Shown: one piece after another, positions 25,653 through 34,594 of the stretch | Layout of the letters: the number at the start of each line of letters is the position of its first letter | Position numbering within the stretch: the stretch's first letter is position 1 | NCBI GenBank assembly: GCA_963782495.1 | Contig: CAWAJU010000008.1 | Coordinates: 248,001 to 312,000 of the forward strand | DNA length: 64,000 nt | Source: DASQBT01 sp963782495 | GTDB taxonomy: Bacteria; Pseudomonadota; Gammaproteobacteria; Burkholderiales; Thiobacillaceae | Direction of reading: 5' to 3' | Program-made: the position numbers and the translations under genes | Notes under the pieces: model-generated | The model's database searches: none | Seen by the model: only the letters and a program-made list of their open reading frames with translations | Told to the model about the DNA's origin: nothing

Positions 25653-27023
25653 TCAGGCTCGCCGCCAGGTGGTCCCCTGCGCCCCATCCTCCAGAATGAC
25701 ACCGGCCGCCTTGAGTTCATCGCGTATGCGATCGGCTTCGGCGAAATTCCGTGCCAACTTGGCCGCAGCACGTGCGGCGATCTTCGCCGTTATCAGCTCT
25801 TCATCCGCAACTTGGCTGCCCACCCCGCGCTTGAGAAATCTATCCGGCTGATCCTGCAATAGCCCCACCACGGCCCCCAATGACTTTAGGATGCCGGTCA
25901 ATTTCGAACTCTGGGTGCGATTGGCTTCGTTGGCCAGATCGAACAGGACAGCCACGGCTTCCGGCGTACCGAAATCCTGATCCATTGCCGCCTTGAACCG
26001 TGCGGCCCAGGATTTACTCCAATCCAAATCCACCTCATCTGGCGGCACATTCTTCACTGTCGTATATAGCCGGGTCAGTGCGCTTCTCGCATCGTCCAGA
26101 TGTGCGTCTGAATAATTGAGCGGACTGCGGTAATGGGCACGCAGAATGAAGAAACGCACCACTTCGGGATCGAATTTCTCCAGGATCTCCCGGATGGTGA
26201 AGAAATTCCCCAGGCTCTTGGACATCTTTTCGTTGTCCACGCGAACGAACCCGTTGTGCAGCCAATAATTGACGAACTTGCAATCATTCGCACCCTCGCT
26301 CTGGGCGATCTCGTTCTCGTGGTGCGGGAACTGCAAATCCTGTCCGCCGCCGTGAATGTCGAAATGAGCGCCGAGCAGCTTTCCGCTCATCGCCGAGCAC
26401 TCAATGTGCCAGCCGGGCCGGCCTCGTCCCCATGGACTATCCCAGGCCGGTTCGCCCGGCTTGGCCGCCTTCCACAGGACAAAATCCATGGGATCGCGCT
26501 TGTGCGGGTCAAGCTCGACCCGTTCGCCGGCGCGCAAGTCATCGAGTGATTTGCCGGATAGGGCTCCATAGTGAGCAAAACTCCGAACGCTGTAGTACAC
26601 GTCGCCGTTGTCTTCCGGATAGGCCAGACCCTTGTCCACCAGGCTGGAGATCATGGCCAGCATCTCGGCCAGATACTGGGTGGCACGCGGCTCATGATCG
26701 GGGCGCAGCACACTCAGGCGTGTTTCATCCTCCTGCATGGCGGCAATGAAGCGCTTCGTCAGCTCTGCAGTCGTTTCCCCGTTTTCCTGGGCGCGCTTAA
26801 TGATTTTGTCGTCGATGTCCGTAATATTCCGTACATAGGTGACCCGGTAGCCCGAAGCCCTGAGCCAGCGGACCACCATGTCGAACACCACGAACACCCG
26901 GGCGTGTCCAAGATGACAATAGTCATAGACCGTCATGCCGCAGACATACATGCGAACCTGCCCAGACTGAAGGGGAACGAAGGTTTCCAGTTGTCGAGTC
27001 AGGGAATTGTAAAGCGTCAGCAT
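25653..27023 (-). CDS. cysS: Cysteinyl-tRNA synthetase
   Basis: A 456-residue class I synthetase. The HIGH-type motif CHLGHA is at residues 36-41, the zinc ligand Cys28 is in YVCGMTVYD, and KMSKS occurs near residue 267 (DNEKMSKSLGNF). The GWHIECSAMS motif is also present. Length is full. It charges tRNA-Cys. It is convergent with the repeat-protein gene and divergent from the TPR gene, with a 108-nt gap. Confidence 0.97.
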   Translation of the reverse strand: MLTLYNSLTRQLETFVPLQSGQVRMYVCGMTVYDYCHLGHARVFVVFDMVVRWLRASGYRVTYVRNITDIDDKIIKRAQENGETTAELTKRFIAAMQEDETRLSVLRPDHEPRATQYLAEMLAMISSLVDKGLAYPEDNGDVYYSVRSFAHYGALSGKSLDDLRAGERVELDPHKRDPMDFVLWKAAKPGEPAWDSPWGRGRPGWHIECSAMSGKLLGAHFDIHGGGQDLQFPHHENEIAQSEGANDCKFVNYWLHNGFVRVDNEKMSKSLGNFFTIREILEKFDPEVVRFFILRAHYRSPLNYSDAHLDDARSALTRLYTTVKNVPPDEVDLDWSKSWAARFKAAMDQDFGTPEAVAVLFDLANEANRTQSSKLTGILKSLGAVVGLLQDQPDRFLKRGVGSQVADEELITAKIAARAAAKLARNFAEADRIRDELKAAGVILEDGAQGTTWRRA

Positions 27024-27131
27024 AGGGTGGGAGCGGATGGGATGGCGCCATATTTGCCTGACATGCCGCCCAACCTGTTCGGGGAATTGTTAGAATACGA
27101 GGTCATTTGGCAACCAGTTCGAGTTTAACAT

Positions 27132-28103
27132 ATGCCTACATTGCGCAGATTTGCTTCCGTCATCGCTTTCAGCCTGGCATTTGCGGCTGGCACGGCCGGT
27201 GCGACTGACGTCCAGGACATCAACCAGTTATTCCGCAAGGGAGACCTCAACGAAGCCTTGAATCAGGCCAATCAGTACTTGGCCAAGAACCCCAAGGACG
27301 CCCAGGTGCGTTTCCTCAAAGGCCTGATTCTGGCAGACCAGAACAAGACCGCCGATGCGATCCAGGTCTTCACTGGCTTGACCGAAGACTATCCGGAACT
27401 GCCCGAACCCTACAACAACCTCGCTGTGCTCTACGCGGCCCAAGGCAAGTACGATGCTGCCCGCAGCGCACTGGAGATGGCCATTCGCACCCACCCAAGC
27501 TATGCGACGGCGCACGAGAACCTTGGTGATCTTTACGCCAAAATGGCCTCCATGGCGTATGACAAGGCCTTGCAGCTGGATACCAGCAATACCTCCGCGC
27601 AAACCAAGCTTGCCTTGATCAAGGACTTGATGACCGGGCGGCGCAGCCCCGGTCCGGCAAAAGCGATCATCGCGGCGACAAGCGAACCCGCCAGGTCTGC
27701 AACCTCGAAAGAAGCGGCTTCAAAATCTGAACCCAAACCCGCCAACAATGCGGGTGAAAGCTCTCCCGCACCGGACGCCATTATCGAAACTGTCCAGGGC
27801 TGGGCCAAGGCATGGTCTGCAAATGACGTGGATGCTTACCTGGCCTATTACGCGCCCGACTTCAAGCCCGCCAGCGGCAGCCATAGCGATTGGGAAGCCC
27901 AGCGGCGTGATCGCGTGGGCAAGGCCAAGGGTCTGTCCGTCGAGGTTTCCGATATTCACATACAACCCGACGGCGCCAACCACGTGACCGTCCAGTTTCG
28001 TCAGCAATACCGGTCCAAGTCCATCAAGAATACCAGCACCAAACATTTGGACCTGGAACGCAGCGGCGATAAGTGGCTGATCACGCAGGAAAGCGGCCGC
28101 TGA
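27132..28103 (+). CDS. Exported TPR protein with C-terminal NTF2-like domain
   Basis: 323 residues: a signal peptide ending at AGTAGA, a TPR array from about 25 to 170 (FRKGDLNEALNQANQYLAKNPKD and later units), a Lys/Pro/Ala-rich linker, then a C-terminal domain opening IIETVQGWAKAWSANDVDAYLAYY, typical of SnoaL/NTF2-like folds. A similar domain ends the L,D-transpeptidase encoded 12 nt downstream. It is probably a periplasmic partner in peptidoglycan modification; that role is inferred from the neighbour. Confidence 0.82.
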   Translation: MPTLRRFASVIAFSLAFAAGTAGATDVQDINQLFRKGDLNEALNQANQYLAKNPKDAQVRFLKGLILADQNKTADAIQVFTGLTEDYPELPEPYNNLAVLYAAQGKYDAARSALEMAIRTHPSYATAHENLGDLYAKMASMAYDKALQLDTSNTSAQTKLALIKDLMTGRRSPGPAKAIIAATSEPARSATSKEAASKSEPKPANNAGESSPAPDAIIETVQGWAKAWSANDVDAYLAYYAPDFKPASGSHSDWEAQRRDRVGKAKGLSVEVSDIHIQPDGANHVTVQFRQQYRSKSIKNTSTKHLDLERSGDKWLITQESGR

Positions 28104-28115
28104 CTGGATGAGCCT

Positions 28116-29279
28116 GTGACGCCACTGAAATTCGCCGTCGGCCTGCTGCTTGTTGGAAATCTACTGCCCGGATTATGCGCCGCGCAATCCGACGCGGAGC
28201 GGCTGTTGTCGGAAACCCTGGTGGATGTGAGCCAGAACAAGATGGAAAATGCCTGGCAATCGCTCAACCATCTCCTTGCTCGCTATCCCAACTTTCGCCT
28301 CGCTCAACTGGTCAAGGGCGACCTGATGCTGGCCCATGCCCAGCCCATTTTGACCTTGGGCAATGCGCACGCGTCAATTCCGCAGGATGACTTGCGCGCC
28401 GAAGCTCGCCAGCGCCTGCTGGAAGTCACCCAGCCCGTGGATCCCAAGCTGGTGCCCGATGCCCTGCTGTCCGTTAGCCCGGAGGTCCGTTACGTCTTGG
28501 TTGCAGATGCCGCGCGCTCCCGCCTCTACGTCTTCGAGAACCAGGTGCAAGGCTGGGTCCGGCGGGCTGACTATTACGTCACGATTGGCAAGCTGGGCAC
28601 CGGCAAGACCAAAGCGGGCGACAAACGCTCGCCGGTCGGCTGGTACAACATCACCTCGCATAAGCCGCGTAGCGAACTGGAAGAACTTTACGGCGACGGG
28701 GCCTATCCGCTGAGTTATCCCAACGACTGGGATCGACGTGAAGGACGCCGGGGCTCAGGCATCTGGCTTCATGGCGTCCCGCGCAATACCTTCAGCCGCC
28801 CGCCCAATGCGAGCGACGGATGCATTGTCGTATCCAACGAAGACCTGGCTGCCCTGGCCCGCTTTATCACCGTCGGGCGGACCCCCGTGCTCATCGCCGA
28901 TACGCTGAAATGGGTCGATACAGCATCGCTCGAGCGCAGCCGCAATGATTTCCGCAACGCAATGGAATTATGGCGCGAGGATTGGGAGAGCCGTGACGCG
29001 GATCGGCTACTTTCCCATTACTCCGGCAAGTTTCAAACCGGCGATCTGACACTCAAGGAATTCGCCGAAACCAAGCGTCGCGTCAACGCAGGCAAATCCT
29101 GGATCAATGTACGTCTGAAAGATGTCAGCGCGGTGCGCTACCCAAGCGAAGATAACCTGATCATGGTGACCTTCGAACAGGACTACAAAAGCAGCAACCT
29201 GAGCGACGTTTCCCGCAAGCGCCAGTATTGGCACCTGGAAAACGGCGAATGGAAAATCCTCTACGAAACCGTCTTATAG
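28116..29279 (+). CDS. L,D-transpeptidase (YkuD family) with C-terminal NTF2-like domain
   Basis: 387 residues starting at GTG 28116. After a signal peptide and a helical region comes the YkuD domain, whose active-site motif is split as HGVPRN (about residue 219) and SDGCIVVSNEDL (Cys about 236). Such enzymes form 3-3 peptidoglycan cross-links or attach proteins to peptidoglycan. The C-terminal 110 residues (LWREDWESRDADRLLSHY and onward) match the fold pattern of the C-terminus of the upstream TPR protein. The two genes form an operon with ppiB 8 nt downstream. Confidence 0.88.
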   Translation: MTPLKFAVGLLLVGNLLPGLCAAQSDAERLLSETLVDVSQNKMENAWQSLNHLLARYPNFRLAQLVKGDLMLAHAQPILTLGNAHASIPQDDLRAEARQRLLEVTQPVDPKLVPDALLSVSPEVRYVLVADAARSRLYVFENQVQGWVRRADYYVTIGKLGTGKTKAGDKRSPVGWYNITSHKPRSELEELYGDGAYPLSYPNDWDRREGRRGSGIWLHGVPRNTFSRPPNASDGCIVVSNEDLAALARFITVGRTPVLIADTLKWVDTASLERSRNDFRNAMELWREDWESRDADRLLSHYSGKFQTGDLTLKEFAETKRRVNAGKSWINVRLKDVSAVRYPSEDNLIMVTFEQDYKSSNLSDVSRKRQYWHLENGEWKILYETVL

Positions 29280-29287
29280 GGACAAAC

Positions 29288-29779
29288 ATGGTCAAACTGC
29301 ACACCAGCCTTGGCGTCATCAGCCTGGATCTCGATGCTGAAAAGGCACCGATTACGGTCGAGAACTTCCTGCAGTACGTCAAGGACGGTTTCTATGACGG
29401 CACGATCTTCCATCGTGTGATCGACGGCTTCATGATCCAGGGCGGCGGGTTCGAACCCGGCATGACACAGAAACCCGTCCGTGCGCCGATCGAAAACGAA
29501 GCCGCCAACGGCTTGAAAAACGACGCCTACACCGTCGCGATGGCACGCACGCCCAACCCCAATTCGGCCACCGCACAGTTCTTCATTAACGTCGCCAACA
29601 ACAGCTTCCTGAATTTCAGCGCACCCACCCCGCAAGGTTTCGGCTATTGTGTGTTCGGAAAAGTGACCGAAGGTCAGGACGTGGTGGACAAGCTCAAGAA
29701 GGTCCGTACCGGAAGCAATGCCGGGCATCAGGATGTCCCGGTTGAAGACGTCGTCATCACCAAGGCCGAAGTTGTCTGA
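29288..29779 (+). CDS. ppiB: Peptidyl-prolyl cis-trans isomerase, cyclophilin type
   Basis: A 163-residue cytoplasmic cyclophilin without signal peptide. Motifs include FHRVIDGFMIQGGG, MARTPNPNSATAQFFIN and FGKVTEGQDVVD. It isomerises X-Pro bonds. The ATG at 29288 matches the family N-terminus; an earlier in-frame ATG at 29228 lies inside the previous gene. Its last bases overlap the likely lpxH start. Confidence 0.95.
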   Translation: MVKLHTSLGVISLDLDAEKAPITVENFLQYVKDGFYDGTIFHRVIDGFMIQGGGFEPGMTQKPVRAPIENEAANGLKNDAYTVAMARTPNPNSATAQFFINVANNSFLNFSAPTPQGFGYCVFGKVTEGQDVVDKLKKVRTGSNAGHQDVPVEDVVITKAEVV

Positions 29780-30515
29780 ACCCCCAACAGCATCAGGTCG
29801 CACCTATTTCATTTCCGACCTGCACCTGACCGACGAGCGCCCGGACATCAACGGGCGCTTTTTTCATTTTATCGACAGGATCGCCAGCGGCGCCGACGCC
29901 CTCTATATCCTGGGGGACCTGTTCGAATATTGGGTAGGGGACGACAATCCAGCGTCTTCCATCGCGAGGGAAGCTGCCCTTAGACTAAGAACGCTGGTCA
30001 ACGCCGGCACCCCCGTGTATTTCATGCATGGCAATCGGGATTTCCTGCTCGCCAGGAAGTACGCCGTTCGTTCCGGCATGAATCTGCTGCCGGATCCCAG
30101 TCTGATTTCGCTCTATGGCATTCCCACCCTACTCATGCACGGGGATGCGCTGTGCACCGATGACCTGACCTACCAAGCCTGGCGCAACAGGGTGCGGAGC
30201 CCCTGGGCCCAAGCTTTGCTCCTGGCGCTGCCCTTGATCCTGCGACTGCGCCTTGCCGGAATGGCTCGGGTCGGGAGCGAGGCCGCAAAACAGAACAAGC
30301 CAGCAGACATCATGGATGTGAACCTGGAAGAAGTTGCCCGGGTCTTGCAAATTCATGGGTATCCCCGCTTGATTCACGGGCACACCCACCGTCCTGCCCG
30401 CCATGTTCATCAGGTCAACGGGCACGACTGCGAACGCTGGGTATTGCCCGACTGGTACACGACCGGCGGCTATATCGTCTGTGATCCTCAGGCTTGCCAA
30501 CTTGTGATGTTGTGA
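29772..30515 (+). CDS. lpxH: UDP-2,3-diacylglucosamine hydrolase
   Basis: About 247 residues from the TTG at 29772, which overlaps the ppiB stop. An earlier ATG at 29718 would extend the protein through ppiB coding sequence. Metallophosphoesterase motifs are complete: DLHL, GDLFEYWVGDD, HGNRD, MHGDAL and HGHTHRP. LpxH cleaves UDP-2,3-diacyl-GlcN to lipid X in lipid A synthesis at the inner membrane surface. The ppiB-lpxH order is common in proteobacteria. Confidence 0.94.
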   Translation: MSEPPTASGRTYFISDLHLTDERPDINGRFFHFIDRIASGADALYILGDLFEYWVGDDNPASSIAREAALRLRTLVNAGTPVYFMHGNRDFLLARKYAVRSGMNLLPDPSLISLYGIPTLLMHGDALCTDDLTYQAWRNRVRSPWAQALLLALPLILRLRLAGMARVGSEAAKQNKPADIMDVNLEEVARVLQIHGYPRLIHGHTHRPARHVHQVNGHDCERWVLPDWYTTGGYIVCDPQACQLVML

Positions 30516-31199
30516 TCAGTGTTGCGTCGCATAGATGACTGAATAGCCAGCAGGTAATTTGAACAGGCTGGGTCTGAGTTTTTCCCTACCCTGTTTTTCC
30601 AGTCGCCGGCTGCGGCCAGCATAATCCAGTTCTTCTAACGGCAGGCCGTGCCTTAAGGCCAAGCCTGTATTCCAAACATGGTGAACCAAGTCGCAGTCCT
30701 GGCGCATGTCCTTCTCGGTATTCTGATAGGTTTGATACTGAGTCCAGGCCAGCGCAGCCTTGTATTCGGCCAGCGCTTTCGCGGCCCCAGGCAACAGCTT
30801 TCCCGCCACGACGGACTGTGAACACACTGTGCCATTTGCCAACACCGTAACCCTGTCTGTGCCGGGCCGGACGATTTCCACCCGTTCCATTGCATGCCAA
30901 GGCGGCCGCGCCGATTTGGGCAGCGGCTTGTTGTGAATGCGCATATTGGTCTTCATGCCATGCAATACATTGGTCAGTTCGCCCGTTTTGCGCTTGAGCA
31001 GAACAAAATCAGCATTGTCGTCGCCATCGTCGACACGCAGAAACTGCGGCGTAATCAGAATTCGGGTGAGGTAAGGGGGCGCGCCTGGGTCCTGGTCACG
31101 GTAATACAACACGACCATATCCGCAGCCATGCTGGATCGCGCGCTGCCAAGAACACACAAGCCCAGCAGCATAAGCCAAACAGCCCGCCACACTTGCAT
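30516..31199 (-). CDS. Exported protein of unknown function
   Basis: 227 residues from the ATG at 31199, which gives a clean signal peptide (MQVWRAVWLMLLGLCVLG). The mature part is mixed alpha/beta with VLYYRDQDPGAPPYLTRIL and PQFLRVDDGDDNADFVLLKRK, a pattern suggesting a beta-rich N-terminal region. Cys in CSQSV and in DCDLVHH could pair. I do not recognise a family. The gene directly abuts the end of lpxH on the opposite strand with no spacer. Confidence 0.75.
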   Translation of the reverse strand: MQVWRAVWLMLLGLCVLGSARSSMAADMVVLYYRDQDPGAPPYLTRILITPQFLRVDDGDDNADFVLLKRKTGELTNVLHGMKTNMRIHNKPLPKSARPPWHAMERVEIVRPGTDRVTVLANGTVCSQSVVAGKLLPGAAKALAEYKAALAWTQYQTYQNTEKDMRQDCDLVHHVWNTGLALRHGLPLEELDYAGRSRRLEKQGREKLRPSLFKLPAGYSVIYATQH

Positions 31200-31260
31200 C
31201 ACCAATGCCACGTAGACAAGTCCGGCCGGTGGCGGCGGTTCCAACTTAGGTTTGCGGCGA

Positions 31261-32439
31261 TCAAATCTTCTTCAATCCACTTAGCAGGTCTGCCTTGATA
31301 TCCCCAATGCTTTCCAGCCCCACCGCAACCCGAATCAGGCCATCGCCTATGCCCGCATTTTGCCGCTGTTCCGGAGTCATGCGGCTATGGGTGGTGCTGG
31401 CTGGGTGGGTAATGGTGGTCTTGGTATCCCCCAGATTGGCCGTGATCGAAATCAGCCGGGTGGAGTCGATCAAAGACCAAGCCGCGTCCTTGCCCCCACG
31501 AACGTCAAACGCCACGATGCCTCCACCGGTTTTCTGCTGGGCCATTGCAAGCTGATACTGGGGGTGGGACGGCAATCCGGGATAAAGCACACGTGCAACC
31601 TGGGGTTGAGCTTCCAGCCAGCTCGCCAACTCCAGCGCACTACGCGAATGCGCCTCCATGCGCAAGCTGAGCGTCTCCAGCCCCTTGAGGAAGATCCAGG
31701 CATTGAACGCCGACAGGGTCGGCCCGGCAGTGCGCAGGAAGGTATAGATGCCCTCGAGCAAGTCCTTGCTGCCCAGCACGGCCCCGCCCAGCACTCGCCC
31801 CTGGCCGTCCAGGTACTTGGTAGCGGAATGGATCACGATATCTGCACCGAACCTGAGCGGTTGCTGCAAGGCGGGCGAGCAAAAGCAGTTATCCACCGCC
31901 AACCACGCGCCCGCCCCGTTGGCGATCTTGGCAATCGCCGCAATGTCGCTCACCTCGGTCAGCGGATTGGAGGGCGATTCGAGAAAGAACAGCCGCGTGT
32001 TGGGCTTGACCGCCGCCTTCCATTCCCCCGAGTCGGTTGGCGAAACCAGGGTGGTTTCGATGCCGAAACGTGAGAGTATATTGTTGAACAACTGCACCGT
32101 GGACCCGAAGATGGTGCGCGACGCGACGATGTGTTCGCCTGCCTTCATCAGGCCCATGACCGTCGCCAGGATCGCGGCCATGCCTGAGCCAAACGCCACA
32201 CACCGCTCTGCGCCCTCCATCAGTGCCAGCCGGTTCTCGAACATGCTGACCGTGGGATTGGTAAAGCGCGCGTAGATGTTGCCCGGCTCCTCGCCCTTGA
32301 ATCGGGCTGCCGCCTGCGCTGCGCTTTCGAACACAAAGCTGGAGGTTAAGAACAGCGCTTCTGAATGCTCGCCGAATTGGCTTCTTACCGTGCCACCCCG
32401 AATCGCCAGAGTCTGTAAATCGTAATCCTGTTCGTTCAT
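31261..32439 (-). CDS. metZ: O-succinylhomoserine sulfhydrylase
   Basis: A 392-residue Cys/Met-metabolism PLP enzyme. The cofactor lysine is in IHSATKYLDGQGRVLGG; ARFTNPTVSMFENRLALMEG and TTITHPASTTHSRM are typical. It makes homocysteine from O-succinylhomoserine and sulfide (direct sulfhydrylation). The ATG at 32439 is preceded by GGAG at proper spacing; the GTG at 32445 overlaps that site and is rejected. A riboswitch-like leader with terminator lies just upstream, predicting repression by S-adenosylmethionine. Confidence 0.93.
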   Translation of the reverse strand: MNEQDYDLQTLAIRGGTVRSQFGEHSEALFLTSSFVFESAAQAAARFKGEEPGNIYARFTNPTVSMFENRLALMEGAERCVAFGSGMAAILATVMGLMKAGEHIVASRTIFGSTVQLFNNILSRFGIETTLVSPTDSGEWKAAVKPNTRLFFLESPSNPLTEVSDIAAIAKIANGAGAWLAVDNCFCSPALQQPLRFGADIVIHSATKYLDGQGRVLGGAVLGSKDLLEGIYTFLRTAGPTLSAFNAWIFLKGLETLSLRMEAHSRSALELASWLEAQPQVARVLYPGLPSHPQYQLAMAQQKTGGGIVAFDVRGGKDAAWSLIDSTRLISITANLGDTKTTITHPASTTHSRMTPEQRQNAGIGDGLIRVAVGLESIGDIKADLLSGLKKI

Positions 32440-32453
32440 GGTCACTCCAATAG

Positions 32454-32483
32454 AAAAACCCGTTCAGCCAATGCGGAACGGGT
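32454..32483 (-). terminator. Intrinsic terminator in the metZ leader
   Basis: On the - strand, an 8-bp perfect stem acccgttc / gaacgggt with a 10-nt loop and a following T run (ttttt). It lies between the riboswitch-like element and the metZ ribosome site, so it is the likely expression platform. Confidence 0.88.
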
Positions 32484-32541
32484 CTTCCACGTTTAGCTGA
32501 ATTTATAGTGCGCCCGCAATCGGTGTACAAATCGGCGCATG
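32484..32541 (-). promoter_or_regulatory. SAM-II (SAM-alpha) riboswitch candidate
   Basis: On the - strand the order of elements matches the SAM-II aptamer: a 6-bp stem tgcgcc / ggcgca (32539-32534 with 32514-32509), a loop containing gatttg and accgattgc, then tataaa and agctaaa, ending near gtgg. These conserved blocks, with this spacing, are those of the classic SAM-II pseudoknot. The location before a methionine gene and an intrinsic terminator supports it. I could not run a covariance model, and the second pseudoknot helix is only partly convincing by eye. Confidence 0.78.
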
Positions 32542-32572
32542 GGGGAAATGTAAGCTCGCCCGACCCGCTCTG

Positions 32573-34096
32573 TCAACTGCTGCCTGCCGACGCCAGATTC
32601 AGATCCAGTTGCTGGGTCGCCAAGGCTGCCTGCAGCGGCGTCTCGCCATTGCGAACGGCCTCGATGTAATTGAGGTATTCGGCCGTGACGTCCCCGGTGA
32701 TATAGCGGCCGTCAAAACAGGAGGTGTCGAAATCGACGATAGCTGAGTCGCCCTTGACCGCCTTGATGAGATCAGTGAGATCCTGATAAATCAGGGCGTC
32801 GCAGCCGATTTCGCGGGCAATTTCCTCATCGCTTCGGTCATACGCGAGAAGTTCTGAACGAGTGGGCATGTCTATGCCATACACATTCGGGAACTTTACC
32901 GGAGGCGCAGCGGAGGCGAAGAATACCTGGCTGGCGCCCGCGTCCCGCGCCATCTGCACGATCTCCCGGCTGGTCGTGCCGCGCACGATGGAGTCATCAA
33001 CCAGCAGGACGTTCTGGTCCTTGAATTCCTCGGCAATGGCGTTGAGCTTCTGTCGCACCGATTTTCTGCGTAAGGCCTGGCCGGGCATGATGAAGGTACG
33101 GCCAATATAACGGTTCTTGATGAAGCCCTCCCGATACGAGGCATTCAAATGATTGGCCAGTTGCAGCGCAGATGGCCGGCTGGTGTCGGGGATCGGAATC
33201 ACCACATCGATCTTCAGGTGACCGAAGTCGCGCTGGATCTTCTTCGCCAGGGCGATCCCCATGCGCAGACGCGTGCTGTAGACTGAAATCCCATCGATGA
33301 CCGAGTCCGGCCGGGCCAAGTAGACGTACTCGAAAATGCACGGATTCAGGCGCGGGCTGGGTGCACACTGGCGGCTGTGTATGTGGCGGTTGTAGTCGAT
33401 GAACACAGCCTCGCCCGGGGCGACATCGCGCAGGATCTTGAAGTTCAACGCATCAATGGCGACCGATTCGGACGTGATGATGTACTCGGGTACCACACCC
33501 GATTCATTGATCCCCATTACCAGCGGGCGGATGCCATGCGGATCACGAAACGCCAGCAGGCCATAGCCGGCAATGAACGCCACCACCGCGTATGCGCCAC
33601 GGCAGCGGGCATGCACGCCGGCCACGGCCTCGAATATGGTGTTCACGTCCAGGCGTCCGCCCTTGCAGCGGCTTTGCAACTCGTGCGCCAGCACGTTGAG
33701 CAGAATTTCGGAATCGGAATTGGTGTTGACGTGGCGCAGGTCCTCGCGAAACAGGACTTCCTTCAACTCATCGGTATTGATGAGGTTACCGTTATGCCCG
33801 AGCACGATGCCGAATGGTGAGTTGACATAGAACGGCTGGGCCTCCGCGCTGGACGAAGCGCTGCCCGCAGTCGGATAGCGCACATGGGCGACGCCCATCG
33901 TGCCAAGAAGATTGCGCATGTCGCGGGTACGGAACACATCCCGCGCCAAACCCTGTCCCTTGTGCATGTGAAACCGGGCGCCTTCAGCGGTTACGATACC
34001 CGCCGCATCCTGCCCGCGATGTTGCAGCACCATCAGGCTGTCATACAGAAGCTGGTTTACCTGGGTATTGGCGACAATCCCGACCACGCCACACAT
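32573..34096 (-). CDS. purF: Amidophosphoribosyltransferase
   Basis: A 507-residue PurF starting MCGVVGIV, so Cys2 is the exposed glutaminase nucleophile. The C-terminal PRTase domain has VLLVDDSIVRGTTSREIV, the PRPP-binding loop. It makes phosphoribosylamine, the first step of purine synthesis. It lies 3 nt after cvpA, the same pairing as in Escherichia coli. Confidence 0.97.
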   Translation of the reverse strand: MCGVVGIVANTQVNQLLYDSLMVLQHRGQDAAGIVTAEGARFHMHKGQGLARDVFRTRDMRNLLGTMGVAHVRYPTAGSASSSAEAQPFYVNSPFGIVLGHNGNLINTDELKEVLFREDLRHVNTNSDSEILLNVLAHELQSRCKGGRLDVNTIFEAVAGVHARCRGAYAVVAFIAGYGLLAFRDPHGIRPLVMGINESGVVPEYIITSESVAIDALNFKILRDVAPGEAVFIDYNRHIHSRQCAPSPRLNPCIFEYVYLARPDSVIDGISVYSTRLRMGIALAKKIQRDFGHLKIDVVIPIPDTSRPSALQLANHLNASYREGFIKNRYIGRTFIMPGQALRRKSVRQKLNAIAEEFKDQNVLLVDDSIVRGTTSREIVQMARDAGASQVFFASAAPPVKFPNVYGIDMPTRSELLAYDRSDEEIAREIGCDALIYQDLTDLIKAVKGDSAIVDFDTSCFDGRYITGDVTAEYLNYIEAVRNGETPLQAALATQQLDLNLASAGSS

Positions 34097-34099
34097 AAT

Positions 34100-34594
34100 T
34101 CACCTATCGTAACGAATGTATTTCGCCAGCCTCTGCGGTAACAGGGGCTTGACCTGAATGGCCATGAGCTCCAGCGCATGCGACAGGGTCGCCTGGCGCC
34201 AAAACTCCGTCCTGGGCAGTTGAGTCAGTCCGGCGGCCAAGGTCAGCCCCACCAGGATTACCAATCCGCGCAACATGCCAAACACACCGCCGATCATCTT
34301 ATCGGCGCCCGTCAAACCCACTGCATCAACCGAGCTTTTCACCATGTGTCCAGTGATGAGCACAATTATCATCATAGCCAGAAACACCACGGCAAAACCC
34401 GCAAAATAACGCATGCTTTCACTCCCTATGCCGATGGGCAACAGCGGCGCAATCACCACGGCACCCCATTTTGCGGCAAGGAAGGCGACAATCCAGGCAG
34501 CCAGGGAAAACACTTCCTCCACCAGGCCGCGCATCAGGCTCCGAAACACGCACGCCACCAGCACCAGCACAATGATCCAGTCCAGGGCTGTCAT
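34100..34594 (-). CDS. cvpA: CvpA family membrane protein
   Basis: 164 residues with four predicted membrane helices; the start LDWIIVLVLVACVFRSLMRG is family-typical. In E. coli CvpA is linked to colicin V production and bile tolerance; the biochemical role is unclear. The start overlaps the dedD stop (ATGA) and it lies just before purF. Confidence 0.9.
   Translation of the reverse strand: MTALDWIIVLVLVACVFRSLMRGLVEEVFSLAAWIVAFLAAKWGAVVIAPLLPIGIGSESMRYFAGFAVVFLAMMIIVLITGHMVKSSVDAVGLTGADKMIGGVFGMLRGLVILVGLTLAAGLTQLPRTEFWRQATLSHALELMAIQVKPLLPQRLAKYIRYDR

Noticed and set aside
29440..29465. tRNA T-arm-like ggttcgaacc
   Set aside because: It lies in frame in ppiB and has no surrounding cloverleaf.
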